DNA of 64,000 nt from Odiellus spinosus. Lineage: Eukaryota; Arthropoda; Arachnida; Opiliones; Phalangiidae. Location of the stretch: the NCBI GenBank assembly GCA_963920705.1, contig OY987237.1, forward strand, positions 11,438,601-11,502,600, written 5' to 3'. The notes under the pieces were generated by a model. That model saw only the letters and a list, made by a program, of their open reading frames with translations. It was not told the DNA's origin and ran no database searches. The first letter of the stretch is position 1, and every line of letters starts with the position of its first letter. Below are positions 1 through 11,794 of this stretch, piece after piece. Both the position numbers and the translations under genes were made by a program.

Positions 1-195
1 ACTTCGTGAATGACGTCAGTCTTTGCTAAAACCCGTCTCTTTTCTATCCTCGGGCTATTTTATGCGAAACTCTGAAGCCGTCTGAGCGACCTTTACATTA
101 TTCCTCCAAGATATAACCTAGGCATTGCTCATCAATTAACGTTCCTGTTTGAGACGAATAATTAATTTAATATTATTGCGTTGTTGTATTTACAG

Positions 196-1447
196 GAATT
201 GGTTATTTCACGCTACCATATTTGGTTCACGCATCCGCTGTTCACGTACACGCGTGCGAATGGAATCCGAACGCCGTTGAAGCTCTGAGGAGAAATTTGG
301 TTCTGAATAAGGTTCAAGACAGATGCACCATTCATTTCGGGGACAATAGAATTGTAAGTTTATATTATCTCATTTCATAGAATATTAACGAGCTACTTAC
401 GCGCTGGCTTTCAAATTAGTCGCGTTATCCATTTTATCTAGGGGGAATTATATTCCAAACTCATTGGATTTTAACGAGGGAAGATAATTTCGTTTACAGT
501 GTACTTGTAAAATGATTTTATTGATCATATAAGGTTACGGTAACCTTATTTAATCCAATTTATTCAGGATTTAATTGACTGTGATTAAATCTAATTCACG
601 TTAAGGGAAATTAATAGTGTTCGCCTGAATACTTAAACTTCTGTCGAAAATTATTTTGGTGCCCCGAACGCGGCGCCCTAAACGAGTCCGAGCGATTTAA
701 ATATCGGTTTGATTTTATCGACTGTCGATTGGAATACTCTAGTGCGAACGTAGCTTTTGACAAGGTCCAAATCGAATCAGATTGCGTGTCTACCTTAATA
801 TCGACGATTATCACAATTTCTCTCGTGATTAGATCGAAATCCAAACGATCGATCCATTCGATCAAATCCCAATAACAAAAAGTTATTTTCAAACTACTTC
901 TGATATTTTGGAGTAAATAGTTTTGGACGTCCCATGCAGGTCCTATTTCCGACCGGGAGCCCACAATTCTAAATTCATACCCCACGGGTACTTATATCAG
1001 TGGTGTCATCCTTAATTGTTATTAATTGCGTTTATACAGGTCTGCCCCGTTGACGTGGCGGACAGGGTCAATTTAGGCCTGATACCTTCTTGCGAACAAG
1101 GCCTGGAAAGCGCGTGCCGGGCCTTGAAGCGCGCCACTGGTGGCATTCTACACATTCACGGTAACGTCACTTCCGATTCTAAAGGGCCGCCGTGCCTGGA
1201 TACTGAGCGGGAGAAGGAGGAAGAGATCGAAGTTCGATCGAGATGGTCGAAGAAGGCGCGAACGCGACCCGAATGGGAACAATGGGGTGAGAGCGTCCGA
1301 CAGAAATTGCTGGGCATCTTACGCGAAACTCGCGGAACTCTGTGGAACGTGTCGCTCATTCGTGTGGAATTTGTCAAATCGTACGCGCCGCGGATCAGTC
1401 ACGTGGTCTTAGACGCGCGTTGTACGCCACCCTCCTGTCACAATTAA
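196..1447 (+). CDS. TYW2: TYW2/TRMT12-like tRNA wybutosine-synthesizing transferase, last two coding exons (5' partial)
   Basis: Exons 196-353 and 1040-1447 are joined in phase: the first begins with two bases of a split codon and ends phase 0 at GTAAGT; the second follows TTTATACAG. The first encodes the class I methyltransferase-fold core, with GYFTLP and HACEWNPNAVEAL followed by IHFGDNR, the block TYW2 uses to bind S-adenosylmethionine. The second gives the family signature VADRVNLGLIPS, then GGILHIHGNV, a charged linker, EWEQWGESV and the C-terminal VKSYAPRISHVVLD. Family knowledge: TYW2 transfers the aminocarboxypropyl group of S-adenosylmethionine to the modified guanosine next to the anticodon of tRNA-Phe during wybutosine synthesis in the cytoplasm. 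The N-terminal part lies upstream of base 1. The 686-base intron 354-1039 holds no other gene I can support. Stop TAA is at 1445-1447. Confidence 0.9.
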
Positions 1448-1784
1448 TCTATATGACACTATTGTTACACCAGTGACCAGATAAGTGTGCCTGATTCTGA
1501 GCAAATTAGATGGAAATCGTATAATTTATTTTCGCCACTACTTCGCCGCGCGAGCCCCCTTGCGATTATTCTTCGCCACTCTCCGAGTGAGTACGTCTCC
1601 GGACGAAAATAATTACTGCAATCTTAGACCTAGCCAATGCTTTAAAAGATTATCCTTGGTGTCGCGAGTTGAAAAGGTTTTAGCTCAAATTTTCCAGAGG
1701 TTTGAGCCCCCTACACTATAAAATATAATAACGTTCCTAAAATGATGTGGTATTAGCCCTTTTCTACCACTATATTGGTCGTTA

Positions 1785-1790
1785 AATAAA
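1785..1790 (+). terminator. Polyadenylation signal of the TYW2-like gene
   Basis: A canonical AATAAA lies 338 bases after the TYW2 stop codon, with T-rich sequence just downstream. It is the best placed signal before the next gene. Usage is inferred. Confidence 0.5.
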
Positions 1791-1978
1791 GCTTTGTAAG
1801 CTGGTTTATTGTTTCAAATTTCGACCTCTTGCAGTAACAAGAGAAACTCCTATTTTAATTTGAATCTCATTTGACTATATTTTAGAATAAGTACGTGAGT
1901 TCACGAAACTATCATCTTACATTATTCTCAAATTCTAAAATAGCAATTTATATACGATATCGAGTATTCGCAATTTAA

Positions 1979-2310
1979 AGGGAGAATTAAGTCCAAGTGA
2001 TTTTCTATCGATTCAGTATCTTTAAAGGTGATGCTGTCACCAAACGTGGAGTTATTTTTAGTTTTATCTTTGCCTATTTTTTGAAGGCGTCACCTTTACG
2101 ACTTTTTCGCCCTTTTTAATTTTGCAGTTTTGGCGGGAAACCGCGGATGAGCCAACAACATTTAGTTTTCGTAAAAGACGCGCCAAAGTAACCTTGCCAG
2201 GTGCCAGAACACGTGAGAATCAACTATAGGCTCTATAATAGCTACGCGATAATAGTGATGATGTAGTATTGATGGTAATTTTTGTTTTAAACAAAATTCA
2301 GAGATTCCTA
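1979..2310. repeat. Dispersed repeat with a TTAA-flanked end; partner at 27976-28290
   Basis: The left edge is TTAA followed by AGGGAGAATT, the end type of the palindromic TTAA family (31059, 41279). Further in, TGATGCTGTCACC, then CGCGCCAAAG, then GGCTCTATAATAGCTACGCG and a GTAGTATT block recur in the same order at 27976-28290. Two diverged copies of one element is the simplest reading. No right end is clear. Confidence 0.5.
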
Positions 2311-3102
2311 TAATTTTTTTAACGATCTTTCCTAAAATGCTACTATAATAATATTTCCGAGTAATTTAAATATAGACGAGATAAATACTAAACTTATTTT
2401 AGATCGTCTAGTTTCTTAAATTAATATTGGTTTGTAAAATGTTTTTGGTGTCGAATTGGGCTAATTTTGAGCCTTAAATGATGGTTCTCTGACCCCATCT
2501 CTTTGAAAACCAAGTTTTAACTATATCTTGAACCCCGGAACTAGATTAGGTACGTGTAATAACCTCTGTTGTGTTTAATTTTCGCGGAAATACGGTTTAT
2601 ATAATGACAAATGTATACGTGTACAATTGTTTGGTATCTGTTAACAAGCCTTTTCGAAACAATGAGAAATTTAGTCCTTCGCGTGTTGCATATATATTTA
2701 AAATAAAAAAAGCTCATCGCATAGCGCGTCCTACGCCTACTTATTAAAGGTATAATGAAGACGAGGACTATAAGAGCGTTTAAACAATTCCTACTTTATT
2801 TTTAACTGGCAATTTCCACCCCTCTCTTCGGTCATTGATATTACAACCGATAGCATTTAATTATATTAATACTAGAAAAACTGCTATAGTATTGCCTATT
2901 TATTGTAAAAATAGTTCTAATAAGAAACCCAAAATATTTTATTATCACAGTCTGTAAGAGTACAACTTTAACTTACCGCCAATACCATTTCAAGCTCGAT
3001 AGGATTTGAGATAAGTTTATTTATTAATCAATTGCGCAACCGCAGTTTCAATTTTATTTCCAAGCTCAGCGATTTACAGCTCGCGCGCTTCGTTCACGCG
3101 CT

Positions 3103-3175
3103 GATAAAAATATTCTGATAGAAATGTCAAAAACGCGAAGAAAGATTACCGAGGCTTAGGTTTCTAAATCGAAAT
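3103..3175 (+). promoter_or_regulatory. Core promoter and 5' leader of the ADAM-like gene
   Basis: A TATA-like ATAAAAATA starts at 3104, 72 bases before the start codon, which leaves room for a short leader. The block from about 3058 to 3160 is conserved in the decayed copy at 22445-22560 (TTCTGAT, ATGTCAAAAACGC, AAGAAAGATTA), but the TATA-like stretch is altered there. The transcription start is not visible. Confidence 0.35.
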
Positions 3176-6100
3176 ATGTTTGTGAAAGTAGTATTAGCGA
3201 CATTTCTATTGGCTTTGATGGACCTTCCAGTTTCCGGAGCGGAGATCGAAGTATTCGATGACCCGCCAAAGATGAATAGCTTGGGACTATACGAGCCGAT
3301 TTCACTCATATTTGAAGATGGCCCGATTTTGAGTCTCTACAAACGAAACACGGAGGATGTACGGAAAACAGTCAAACCCGGAGAGAAGGGATCCATTTTC
3401 GTTGACGGTGACAAATTATTGGTTCGATTTTGGGCATTGGGTCGCTCTTTTGAATGTTTGGCTACCAGGAAGGCGAGCGTAATCTCCGGAGAGGTTTTAC
3501 AAGTCACTGTTCTGGAACCCGGTGGAGCCACGGATTACCACCTCAGCGAGAAACAATTGAATCATTTTGAAGGTACGTTCGAACAAAGGATGTGTACTCG
3601 TAACTTATAGTTAAATTCTGTTAAAGCCAGGAAGAGAGTTGGGTTTTTAAAGTGTCCATGGATTTGCTTTCATTTCTGGTCACTAGAGGCGCGAGTATTT
3701 TGTTGTTTTTAATTACTTGTCAATATACCTGAAATCTCAGATCCCCCGACCGCGACTACTATATTGACAACTATTTGGAACTTACTTTTAAGTAGGATTT
3801 TTGTCGTTTCCGGTTGCAAATGATTTTTATATATAAATATATATATTATTATTATATTTTGCATTATAATATACATTGCAACAGTATATTCATCCTAGTA
3901 AATAACTCGACGGACTTATCACTGCATGTAATCGGTGTAGAACCTTGTAGCTGTGACTGTACTAAAGTGATTACGTATTTAGCATTTCCAAAGGCTGTAA
4001 TCAGTTACGCAATCGCTTATGCAGATTTTACGGAAGTAAATAGTTTAACAATAATCGAATTCGAAAGGGCTGTACAAAACATTAAAGTAAATGAATGAGG
4101 TTGGAAATTTCAAAGCAAATTAGCTTGGTTCCAATTATTTCTGATAAATCTTCCGCCCCAAAGTAAAATTTCCCCAAAAACCCTATGTAGGTCACTTAGT
4201 GGACGACAGTTCTAGCGCTTGTTACGGATTTCCTGAAAAAGATGGAAGACTTTCTTTGGTTATCGAAAGCGTGACTGACGGGCATGTTTTTGTCGAACCT
4301 ATCGATTACTTTTTCGACAACTATTCAACATCGCGTAATAATGTCGTTTACCGCGGTAAAGGAAGCAGTTTTCGACTGTTCCAGATCAATATAATAATAA
4401 GTCATATTTTTACCATTCGGTTCTTAGGAAACATAACTGATAGTCATTACGAGCGAGATTCCAATGGGTACAATCGATTTCCACGGCGAGCGAATAAAAA
4501 TAAAATTCCGAATAAAAATAAAATTCAAAATAAAAATAAATCTGAGAAGAAAAATAAATCTGAGAATAAAAATAAATCTGAGAATAAAAATAAATCTGAG
4601 AATAAAAGTAAAACGGCGAATAAAACTACAACTACGAGTCCAAAAACCACTGCAAAACAAGTTGTGATAAACTACGGCGAGACTAAAAAAGACAATAAGA
4701 ATCTTACCGAAGAAATTAAGTTTAGAAGATTAAAGAAACTGAACGGTTCTCACATCACCATTCGGGTATTCCTACACAGTTCCTTATACGAGTTAATGAA
4801 CAAAAGCATGTCGACGGCTGTCAATAAATTGGTCGCGACGTACACGTACATGGACAGGTAAAGAGAAAATCGTGTCACTGCAATCGATCCTTTTATTTAT
4901 TAAAAGAAATAGAAGCTTCAATGGCGATATCTGTCTATCTTCAAATTGGGTCTATTGAACTTCCGGAAATAAGTGTCATATTTCCCGTCAAACTCGACTA
5001 AACCCGAAGCTTCTTTTCCTTACTATGCTCAAACCTAGGGCTATTAACAATGGACCCTTATCTTAATAGTTAAAGATGAATATCAAAAGCGGGCGTTGAT
5101 AAGCGTCCGCTAACGTCAAACAGCGCGGACAAAAGTAGAAATTAACAAAAACCACGTACGTGCAGCTGCTACGGATAAGGAATATGACACGAACTATCGG
5201 GTGCCACTGATTTCCGGAAGTTGAAAAGACCCAATAATTTACTGTTGGTGATACTCTTAATTTTGAGATAGGCAATTCGCTTTCCAGGATTGCAACGCGA
5301 CTAATTTTAAGAATCTTTAACTCTTTCTAATTAATTCCCTTATACGTTTAGAATCTTTCGACTATTTGATTTCGACCAGGACGGTACAGCCGACAATCTT
5401 GGCGCTAGATTGGTTAACATTACAATTATGACAACCCCGACGGACGGACTCCTCGGGAAACATATAGACAACGTAAAATATAAAGAAAAATTCGTGGCCG
5501 GTGCCATGTTGCGTCTATTAGAACGTCTTCATTTATCATTCCCGAAAGAGTTCACTACTCGCGTTAGTGCGGAACACTTTCTAGTAAAGAATCTCAACTT
5601 AGCCGGTTTGGCATACATGAATTTATGTTGCGATAAATCCGGCAACGTTGCGGTTATTAAAGGCATGGATGGTAATTCTAATAAGCTGAAAAATACTCCG
5701 AGTTTCGCCATTTTGCTCATGCACGAGACGAATCATTTAATGAACTGCCTTGACGTTTACGAAGGCGATTCGTGCGCCCCTAAGAAAAAACTTGATTACC
5801 TCCCGGATTTTGGGTTGTGCTCCTCGAAGCTCTCCCAATTTAAAACTCTGAATTTCACCAACTGCAATAAAGATTCTATCTACACATTTATCGCAAAGAG
5901 TTAGCTCTTAGTGGGCCAGTCTCGTGAAAAATATATTAGTCTGAAGTGAGGGCTATTTTGACAGGGTATTTAACGCTAGGTTGCGCTAGTCCAATGGCGG
6001 CCCCTGAAGATTTGTAGATAGACGGGTTAAGGGCGCTCTGACTTAGGTCCTCTCTCCCGACTTTAAAAAGGGCCACGGGTGTCTGACACATTTCTTTAAC

Positions 6101-8354
6101 ATTAATAGTCCTCCCCAAAATCAACCTTGCGAAGGTGTATTTCAAAATATTAGTTTTTCACGAAACTCGTCCTTAAACCTAGTAAAGTTTTCTCCGATAG
6201 CAATCCGAAACTGACCGCTTTATGATTAATATAGAGGGTCCTTTCGATAAATGCTACGTTCCGGACAATCAGAAAAGGTCAACATGCGGAAATTTAATCG
6301 TAGAAATGGACGAAGAGTGTGATTCTATGCTGCTCGGTGATATTCATGACGCTCTTAATGGAACGGTCCTCTGCTGCGCTCCACCATTGACTGGAATTCA
6401 AAGAAGTTCCTATGTGCTGGACAAACCCTGTCACTTGACCAGGAACGCTTATGGATCCGCTTGCGATCCTACTCACAGTCCTTGTTGTAATTCTAACTGC
6501 CAAATCGTGAGTGCTTTGGAGAAGAAGGTGTGTTTGCCACAAACTAAGCCTTGCCAACTTACCGCATTATGCGACGGGTTGTCTCCCAAATGTCCGATAG
6601 CGCAACCGGCCAAGGATGGTTCGCCATGTAAAAAAGGCGAGGGTGTTTGTCGCAGTGGGGAGTGCGTTAATAAGCCCCTGGTACCAGTTATACCGCCAAT
6701 CGAACCGGGGATTCCTAAGAAAGTGACAGTATGTCTTGTTAAACAACACATAACATTGGGACCTATAAGAACCGACGCGTTTCGAAAACCAACCACTATC
6801 ATACCGGAAAAGCCACCCATAGAAACTGACGTATCAAAAATTCAAACTAAGTTGCCACCAGTTGTACCTGTTATACCGCCAGTGGTACCTGTTATACCGC
6901 CAGTGGTATCTACCAAAGAACGGCCATTAGACAAACTTCCAAAGCTAACTACTCTCAAACCGCAAAAGCCACCCATTAAACCCGACGTATCAACAATTCA
7001 AACTAAGTTGCCACCAGCTGTACCGCCTGTGGTACCTGTTATACCGCCAGTGGTATCTACCAAAGAACGGCCATTAGACAAGCTTCCAAAGCTAACTACT
7101 CTCAAACCGCAAAAGCCACCCATTAAACTCGACGTATCAACAATTCAAACTAAGTTACCGCCAGTGGTATCTACCAAAGAACGGCCATTAGAGAAACATC
7201 CAAAGCCAACTACTCTCAAACCGCAAAAGCCACCCATTAAACCCGACGTATCAACAATTCAAACTAAGTTGCCACCAGTTGTACCGCCTGTGGTACCTGT
7301 TATACCACCAGTGGTATCTACCAAAGAACGGCCATTAGACAAACTTCCAAAGCCAACTACTCTCAAACCGCAAAAGCCACCCATTAAACCCGACGTATCA
7401 ACAATTCAAACTAAGTTACCGCCTGTGGTACCTGTTATACCGCCAGTGGTATCTACCAAAGAACGGCCATTAGAGAAACATCCAAAGCCAACTACTCTCA
7501 AACCGCAAAAGCCACCCATTAAACCCGACGTATCAACAATTCAAACTAAGTTGCCACCAGTTGTACCGCCTGTGGTACCTGTTATACCGCCAGTGGTATC
7601 TACCAAAGAACGGCCATTAGACCAACTTCCAAAGCCGACTACTCTCAAACCGCAAAAGCCACCCATTAAACCCGACGTATCAACAATTCAAACTAAGTTA
7701 CCGCCTGTGGTACCTGTTATACCGCCAGTGGTATCTACCAAAGAACGGCCATTAGACAAACTTCCAAAGCTAACTACTCTCAAACCGCAAAGGCCACCCA
7801 TTAAATCCGACGTATCAACAATTCAAACGAAGTTGCCACCAGTTGTACCGCCTGTGGTACCTGTTATACCGCCAGTGGTATCTACCAAAGAACGGCCATT
7901 AGACAAACTTCCAAATCTAACTACTCTCAAACCGCAAAAGCCACCCATTAAACCCGACGTATCAACAATTCAAACTATGTTGCCTCCAGTTGTACCGCCA
8001 GTGGTACCTGTTGTGCCACCGGTGGTATCTACCAGAACCAACTTTACTCTGCCGGTAGAAAAGCCTCCAAAACAAACTACCATCAAACGTGATAAGACAT
8101 CCAGTAATTCATCTTTGCTAACAGTTCAAACTTTACGAGTGATAAAGGTACGAATCACCCCACCTATACAAGCGGAGAAAGAGATAATTCCATATTTGAA
8201 AACAATACCGTTTACCAATTTTCGATGGAGCACTAAAACGCATTCGTCCAGTTTTAGACCAACAAATACCAAGGCAAAGCGCAAACATCGAGCGAACTCA
8301 TTTATCGACCCAGTCAGTAACCCAAAATATCGTTTTAAATGTTTTGAAAGTTAA
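3176..8354 (+). CDS. ADAM10/17-like metalloprotease-disintegrin protein with proline-rich tandem repeats
   Basis: Exons 3176-3572, 4191-4857, 5352-5899 and 6235-8354 join with matching phases (1, 2, 1) and encode 1243 residues. Order: signal peptide 1-22; prodomain to about 230, with the family-like block DGHVFVEP and a minimal furin-type site RFPRR at 228-232; Lys/Asn-rich linker about 234-278; reprolysin-like domain about 320-535; disintegrin and cysteine-rich region 544-682, with CGNLIVEMDEECD, CCNSNC and a CDGLSPKCP block typical of ADAM10/17; eight proline-rich repeats; basic tail. The zinc motif is HETNH at 479-483, but the third ligand position of HExxHxxGxxH is Asp489 and the conserved Gly is Asn. 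No Met-turn methionine is evident where CIM is expected. Catalysis is therefore uncertain. The exon 3 donor (A/GTTAGC) is the weakest junction. A 60-base GT-AG segment, 4368-4427, could be an extra in-frame intron. The first exon exists as a dead copy at 22445. A venom or gland role is possible but unsupported here. Confidence 0.75.
4492..4620 (+). repeat. Short tandem coding repeat (18-bp unit) in the ADAM-like gene
   Basis: Imperfect copies of an AATAAA-rich 18-bp unit encode Lys/Asn/Ser/Glu hexapeptides such as SENKNK. The array lies just after the furin-type site RFPRR and before the catalytic domain, so it is a low-complexity linker and not part of the fold. The frame stays open through every copy, which suggests it is translated. 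Confidence 0.7.
6909..8030 (+). repeat. Eight-copy proline-rich tandem repeat coding for STKERPL-type units
   Basis: Eight units begin with STKERPL. Each carries TTLKPQKPPIK, DVSTIQTKLPP and a PPVV/PVIPPVV linker. Start-to-start spacings read from the sequence are 147, 114, 147, 135, 147, 135, 147 and 147 bases, all multiples of three. Length differences come from loss of PVIPP or PPVV linker pieces. The third and fifth units share the variant EKHPKP and are nearly identical in DNA, which points to recent unequal exchange or slippage. The units contain no cysteine and few aromatics, so an extended stalk is the likely form. Confidence 0.9.
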
Positions 8355-8381
8355 GAATAATATTTTTTTTCGTTTATATAG

Positions 8382-8468
8382 ACACATTGGACCACACCTC
8401 TTTTTGCACTTTTGATAATGTTCATTATACTCTCAATGGTGGCAGGCTTTAATTTCATTTTCAAGTAA
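8382..8468 (+). CDS. Possible alternative last exon of the ADAM-like gene encoding a membrane span
   Basis: After TTTATATAG a frame starting ACA CAT TGG runs 28 codons to TAA at 8466-8468. It contains a stretch of about 20 hydrophobic residues (PLFALLIMFIILSMVAGF) and a four-to-six-residue tail. A phase-0 donor CCA/GTCAGT at 8312/8313 in the preceding exon would join it in frame across a 69-base intron. This gives 1258 residues and a type I membrane protein, as ADAM10 and ADAM17 are. If the intron is kept, translation stops at 8354 without a membrane span. The hydrophobic frame could be chance in AT-rich DNA. Confidence 0.4.
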   Translation, partial: THWTTPLFALLIMFIILSMVAGFNFIFK

Positions 8469-11400
8469 CGCGTGTTTGATTCTTTTGAGTGACAAAATTT
8501 TTCACATTGATTTGATATTAATTTTCCGCAATTAAACCAAATCTGGTTTCCTCAATCTTGCGATATTATTTTCAGGCAAAATACATTTTTCATAATTTAC
8601 CCGCGCTCTTCGGTCTTAAAACCGCATGTTCTGAAGCCGATGTTAATTACCCAGACATGTTTAACATCGTTGCTATATAGATTCTGTTTTTGTCTATGGA
8701 TATGGTTTCTTTTCGCAAATTTTACTCTATGCCTCTGGTATCTTGACTGACTTTAGCATGCAAGTAAAAGTTGTTAATCAGTTCGTGTCACCATCAAAAT
8801 TAACTCTCGCGGAAAAGCGTTTGTGAGACTCGCAAATTTAAGTATAAATGCTTTTTAAGATCGATGAAATCTAGAATTTATTAACCTTTTCCCGCACCAC
8901 CTAAATGAGATCAAGTTGTAGTCGCCATCGAAGTTGTGACGTCAGCGAACGGCGTATAATAAATATAATAGCTTAATAGAATTAAAATATCACTCAATGC
9001 CAGGCCTCATTCTCCGTTTAAATTAATACATTAATTTTTTTCTTATGTTGAAAATTAAGTATGTTTCGTAATAACGGTGCAATTGTTGGTCTGCATGCCT
9101 ATTTGGATATATTTTTCTTTAAGAATATTTCGTAACATCCGGATATTTGTCGGGCTGCATTCTCTCTTTAAGTATAGCTTATTCCCATTATTCGATCCAA
9201 ACGCCATAATCCATTCCCATGGATTATTCTGAAAACCTCTCAACTGGAATGTTTATATGCATGGATTAAATAATTGGCTACCTATTAATTAATACATGGT
9301 ATATCCTTATTATCTCTAGGTTATAATAATTTAGAATTGGGCGGCAATATCTACGATGTAATGTATCATTACAAAAAATATTTTTTAAAGTTTTATTAGC
9401 ACATTTTGACATTAAAATAATCTTTTGTAGTGTCAATATAAGTCGTAGACACTTTTTAGAGGTCATAGCACACCCCTTTCTTATTTTCCTTGGCCAGAGC
9501 GTAGCGGGAAGTGATTTATTCAAACGTATCCCTCCCTTTTACCATGATGCTAAATGATAAGCCGTTTAATCAACATTACTAAATTCGTGTTTTGGTATAA
9601 ATTATCTAATGATGATAACCCAATGGTAGATATCCGTTATATTTTTCCATATAAGTTAAAACACGTGTTTTATATATACTTAAATAATATAAACCATATT
9701 TCACCTTGATTAGTCAGCGCGTACAAAGTTACGCAGCCATTTATTTCATTGATTTGTTTACTTAGAGATAAAACGAAGCCATGCTTTGCGCGTAGGCCAG
9801 CCAATTCAATTCTGAATAAACTACATAAAGTTTGAAAATTTGATTCCAATTTAACTGATTTAAACTTAACCAAACTTAAATTAATTGAAACACCTAATAC
9901 GTTTCCTGTAATTATGAAAAAATACGTTTTTTGGCATAGTGATTTTTAAAATAAATTCTAAAGCTGTTCCAATATTAGCTCCAAGTTTCCCTTTAACCGT
10001 ATTTTAACATCCATTCAAAATAACTCGTTTCCAGATTCTAGTATTCCTTTAAAGTATAATCTTGAGGACTTGGTCATAAATGGTGTCTGTAATTTCTGGA
10101 GGATAAGTTTACAAACTAGCGCGAACTAGCTTTACTAGTATCAAACTTTAGAAATAATTGCATTTCCGCAGAAACTGTTTTTTTTTTTTTTCTACTTCGG
10201 TTTTAGTTTAGTTGAGTTTAAATGACGCGTTAATCCTTACGTACTCGGTTAAAAATTAGTTTTGCGTAGACTTTCTCTTCTGACTGCTCAAAACAGGTGT
10301 ACATTTATATATGTGGGTTTCGCTTCGGCTTTGTGCTCGAAGGTTCGAGAGCCGGAAAACATTCGCAAGTGTTTCTTCATAGCGTAATACCAGAAATAAA
10401 TAGTAGACATGAAATCGGAACGGATACTTGTGATTTAATTTTAGGATTATAATTACTTAATTTTGTGAATTAATGATAAAATTTGTCAATTATTATTATA
10501 CTTTAAAGTTAGGATTATAATTAATGTTATAAGTAATTAATCATATTAATGAATGTTTTATTTTTTAATATGATAAATTGTGAAAAATCAATATTTTTTT
10601 AAGTTAGGATTATAATTAATTACAGTAATTTCTTAATTATGTAAGTAATTATTAATATTATTTATATTTATTGCTTCGGAAACTGGTTTCTCTCTTGTTT
10701 CTAACAGTATTTCTGGTATTAAAGATAACAATCAATCGTGTAGTATTACGAGCTCTCTCGTTTCCGACTAAATAGAACTTCATCAAAGTAATGTCGTGAT
10801 GCCGTAGGGAGGAGTTTGGTGTTTGGTGGGCTTATTATTATATTAAAAGTCATTGGCGTTTCTCTTGATTCTAGGTGTATAAAGCTTTTGTTTAAAACAC
10901 TGAAAATGGAAAATACGGTAAAGGGGGAGGGTGGGGCCTGTTAGAGCTGGAAGATAGTTAGAAATGACAGACAAACAGATTCGAATCTAGGCAGATTACC
11001 ATCTACATTGTACATTATATTCATTTGGGAGCCAAAGTGGAAAGTACTCGCGAGCCATAAACGCGGTAGAATTGTTTTTGTAGTTGTTAAAATCACTGAT
11101 TTTCGCGAAAATTGCGTATCTCCTTCTGGTAATTTTCTCTGATACGATTAAGGGAGGCTTAGAAGTAACGAATCAACTTATTGTATTTATTATCACCATA
11201 TAAATAATTATCTTACTCCAAAATCTTGTTTTAAGGCTAAGGGTGCAGCTCCCACTATTATATGTGTCCGATTAAATTCAAGGAATATATAATTTAATTT
11301 CATATAGTTGAATGAAATCTGCTTAATTGATATAGTTTAGTTATAATTTGAAAGAAATATATACAAATATACTAAGCGTAACTGTTTAACATAAATAAAA

Positions 11401-11794
11401 ACGCGACTTCACTAGTTTCGGCGTTGCTATTATCGCTGCCATTATCAGGACCTAATGGGTTTATCACTAAACCTTTTATATTTTGTGGTTTAATGTAATC
11501 AATGCACTATAGATGCTACAGTAATATTTTTTAATAATTTTATCCTATCCAGCATGGAAGTGACCTGCCACTTGATCATATCGTGATTAAATATTTATTT
11601 AGATCGTAATTAAATCCCTTAACTGGAATTATAATTAAATTAAACGCTAAAATGTTGCCCAGAAATTTCGAATTTATAATTTGGGGGGCAAATTCTGAAA
11701 TATTAAAAGTTCTTCGAATTTCAGTCAGAAGTTAAATTGAATTCTGTTAACAACAGCTTTTTTTACCTTCCCTTTAAGGGTTATATTTGCCGCT
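8469..11794. other. Intergenic region between the ADAM-like and ANHX-like genes
   Basis: This AT-rich stretch has no protein gene I can support. Sequences resembling right ends of the TTAA element family (CATTCTC followed by a T-rich junction and TTTAA) occur near 9008-9020 and 9157-9171. AT-only blocks with repeated AGGATTATAATTA lie near 10440-10670. A TGACGTCA palindrome lies near 8938. Confidence 0.4.

Larger units (their letters stand above)
1448..3102. other. Intergenic region between the TYW2-like and ADAM-like genes
   Basis: Apart from the polyadenylation signal and the repeat at 1979-2310, the stretch is AT-rich with no reading frame or exon I recognise. The final part leads into the ADAM-like promoter. 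Confidence 0.5.

Noticed and set aside
3814..4098. Open frame inside intron 1 of the ADAM-like gene
   Set aside because: It lies between two phase-matched exons and its AT-rich translation has no domain.
10340..10365. tRNA-like B-box word GGTTCGAGAGCC
   Set aside because: It is part of a local palindrome. No A box, anticodon arm or acceptor stem can be drawn around it.
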